Positions 6,576 through 7,956 of a stretch of DNA of 7,956 nt are shown piece by piece. Both the position numbers and the translations under genes were made by a program. The number at the start of each line of letters is the position of its first letter. Position 1 is the stretch's first letter. Under the pieces are notes generated by a model, which was not told where the DNA came from, searched no databases, and saw only the letters and a list, made by a program, of their open reading frames with translations. Source of the DNA: Bacteroidales bacterium UBA1195 (GTDB lineage Bacteria; Bacteroidota; Bacteroidia; Bacteroidales; WCHB1-69); contig DBYD01000025.1 in NCBI GenBank assembly GCA_002309855.1, forward strand, positions 1 to 7,956, written 5' to 3'.

Positions 6576-7540
6576 TGGAAACGACAGTCAGTCTTAAAAA
6601 GGAGAATGTGGCCATTTTTGACCATTCGTGGCAGATCATCGCCAATCCGAACGCGCTCTCCAATTCCTGCTACAAGCATTGGGAGGAGATTGCCGTAAAG
6701 CTGGACGAGCTGCAGCTGGACTACCAGTTCTACATCACCGATGATGCCGAATCCGGGAAAAAACTGGCGGCGGAATTGTGCCGTAACGGGCACCGTCACC
6801 TTATGGCGATGGGCGGTGACGGCACTGTAAACCAGATTGTGGACGGCATCATGAATTCCGGTGTGCCCTCCGAGGAGGTTTATCTGGCGGTGCTTCCCTT
6901 GGGGACCGGAAACGACTGGTGCCGCACGCACCATTATCCGAGGCCTTACATGGAATCCATCAACATTCTGCTGCGCGGGCAGTTTGTCCGCCATGACATC
7001 GGGCTGGTCGAATGCCTTCACGACGGGCAGGTGAGTTCGCGGCACCATTTCATCAACATTGCCGGTTTCGGGTTCGATGCCGCCATCATCCACAAGACGG
7101 CGCAGACGCGGTCGCGTATCAACCTCAAGGCCGTCTACCTGCTGACCCTGTTCAAGGTGCTTTTCTCCCACAAGGCCCAGAAGGTCCGCATCAGGACGGA
7201 GCGTGAGACGGTGGAGGAGTCCCTGTTTTCGATTGCGGTCGGGAATTGCCGCTATAACGGCAACGGCATGATGCAGGTGCCGATGGCCAATCCTGCGGAC
7301 GGGTTGTTCAACATCATGCGTCTCAGGAAAATATCTCCTTTTAAAGTGATTAGGAATGTCAAGAACCTGTACAGCGGAAAGCTCGGACATCTGCCGGAAA
7401 TCACCTACAGCGAGGCTTCTGACATATATTTGGAGTCGGACAGGCCGCTGCTGGGCGAAATCGAGGGGGACACCCTCCCTACGGCGGACTACCATATCCG
7501 TATGCTGCCCGGCGCTTTGAACATGCTTACAGGATTATAG
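6572..7540 (+). CDS. Diacylglycerol kinase catalytic-domain lipid kinase (YegS/DgkB type)
   Basis: The 322-residue soluble lipid kinase should use ATP to phosphorylate diacylglycerol or a related lipid at the inner membrane face, feeding phospholipid recycling. The N-terminal DAGK catalytic domain begins with IIANPNAL (22-29). It carries the nucleotide-binding motif MAMGGDGTVNQIVDG (78-92; GGDGT at 81-85) and then LPLGTGNDWCR (108-118). The C-terminal beta-sandwich has NIAGFGFDA, VGNCRYNGNGM (223-233) and ADGLFNI (242-248). Near the end, GEIEGDTL (295-302) sits where family members usually have a DGE motif, so the acidic residues appear exchanged. Lipid specificity cannot be read from the sequence; phosphatidylglycerol and sphingolipid bases are also possible in this group. 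Tandem ATGs at 6572 and 6575 are both plausible starts. It is followed 9 bases later by pyrD. Confidence 0.9.
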   Translation: MMETTVSLKKENVAIFDHSWQIIANPNALSNSCYKHWEEIAVKLDELQLDYQFYITDDAESGKKLAAELCRNGHRHLMAMGGDGTVNQIVDGIMNSGVPSEEVYLAVLPLGTGNDWCRTHHYPRPYMESINILLRGQFVRHDIGLVECLHDGQVSSRHHFINIAGFGFDAAIIHKTAQTRSRINLKAVYLLTLFKVLFSHKAQKVRIRTERETVEESLFSIAVGNCRYNGNGMMQVPMANPADGLFNIMRLRKISPFKVIRNVKNLYSGKLGHLPEITYSEASDIYLESDRPLLGEIEGDTLPTADYHIRMLPGALNMLTGL

Positions 7541-7549
7541 AGTAACATT

Positions 7550-7956
7550 ATGGATTTGTCGGTCAATATAGGGGAGTTGCGGTTTAAGAACCCCGTGCTA
7601 ACCGCATCCGGAACTTTCGGTTACGGGGAGGAGTTTGCCGATTTTGTGGATTTGGAGCGTCTCGGCGGCTTCATTGTGAAGGGCACCACGCTTAATCCGC
7701 GCGATGGCAACCCCTATCCGCGCATGGCGGAGACACCTGCGGGCATGTTGAACGCTGTAGGTCTGCAGAACAAGGGCGTGGATTATTTTATCGGGCATAT
7801 ATATCCAAGAATCAAGGATTTGGATACGAATGTGCTGGTTAATCTGTCAGGTTCCTCGATAGAGGATTATGTGGCGGCGGCGGAAAAGCTTGCCGGATTG
7901 GAAAGGGTTCCCGCCATCGAGCTGAACATCTCCTGCCCCAATGTGAAGGCGGGCGG
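7550..7956 (+). CDS. pyrD: Dihydroorotate dehydrogenase, class 1B catalytic subunit, 3' end cut off by the window edge
   Basis: The first 135 codons are present. The enzyme is an FMN-containing TIM barrel that oxidises dihydroorotate to orotate, the fourth step of de novo pyrimidine synthesis, in the cytoplasm. The start LSVNIGELRFKNPVLTASGTFGYGEEF, the FMN-contacting segment GGFIVKGTTLNPRDGNPYPR (about 43-62), NAVGLQNKG, VLVNLSGSS and LNISCPNVKAGG are typical of the class 1B form. That class works with the PyrK electron-transfer subunit and NAD+. The active-site cysteine region lies beyond the right edge. The upstream neighbour is the lipid kinase, 9 bases away, and not pyrK. No promoter is visible in the short gap, so it is probably cotranscribed with tatA and the kinase. 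Confidence 0.95.
   Translation, partial: MDLSVNIGELRFKNPVLTASGTFGYGEEFADFVDLERLGGFIVKGTTLNPRDGNPYPRMAETPAGMLNAVGLQNKGVDYFIGHIYPRIKDLDTNVLVNLSGSSIEDYVAAAEKLAGLERVPAIELNISCPNVKAG

Noticed and set aside
6290..7495. Very long open frame on the minus strand, continuous with the lipoate ligase frame and running opposite the lipid kinase gene
   Set aside because: The extension has no recognisable protein motifs, crosses an AT-rich promoter region and tatA, and lies opposite a clear lipid kinase. The ligase family N-terminus fits ATG 6289.

Overview
The window looks like chromosomal DNA from a member of the Bacteroidota, most likely order Bacteroidales. The grounds are an Omp28-type lipoprotein, a DUF6029-type outer-membrane protein, AT-rich gene gaps beside fairly GC-rich genes, mostly absent Shine-Dalgarno sequences, and three matches to the Bacteroidota -7 promoter element TAnnTTTG. 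I cannot name a genus. I see no rRNA, tRNA, CRISPR array, insertion sequence or phage gene. Six genes lie on the minus strand (1-6289) and three on the plus strand (6405-7956), diverging from a 115-base promoter region.

Minus strand, in transcription order. (a) A lipoate-protein ligase (lplA-like) is followed after 6 bases by a 12-helix MATE-family exporter. (b) A secreted TlpA-type thioredoxin with a WCKPC site has its own promoter. Its stop shares one base with the start of a DUF6029-type barrel-like protein, and a GT51 peptidoglycan glycosyltransferase follows after 29 bases. (c) An Omp28-type lipoprotein with a CLNC site has its own promoter and runs off the left edge.

Plus strand. A 56-codon tatA-like gene overlaps a diacylglycerol/lipid kinase gene by four bases, and a class 1B dihydroorotate dehydrogenase gene (pyrD) starts 9 bases later and runs off the right edge. 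This looks like one operon of functionally unrelated housekeeping genes.

Most genes belong to known families, and I do not see a clear undescribed system. The best lead is the envelope redox cluster: a TlpA-type oxidoreductase translationally coupled to a DUF6029 protein that carries a C-x4-C pair near its C-terminus, with a second thioredoxin-fold protein (Omp28-type) two genes on. The GT51 protein is also unusual, with three predicted membrane segments and altered residues in two conserved motifs.
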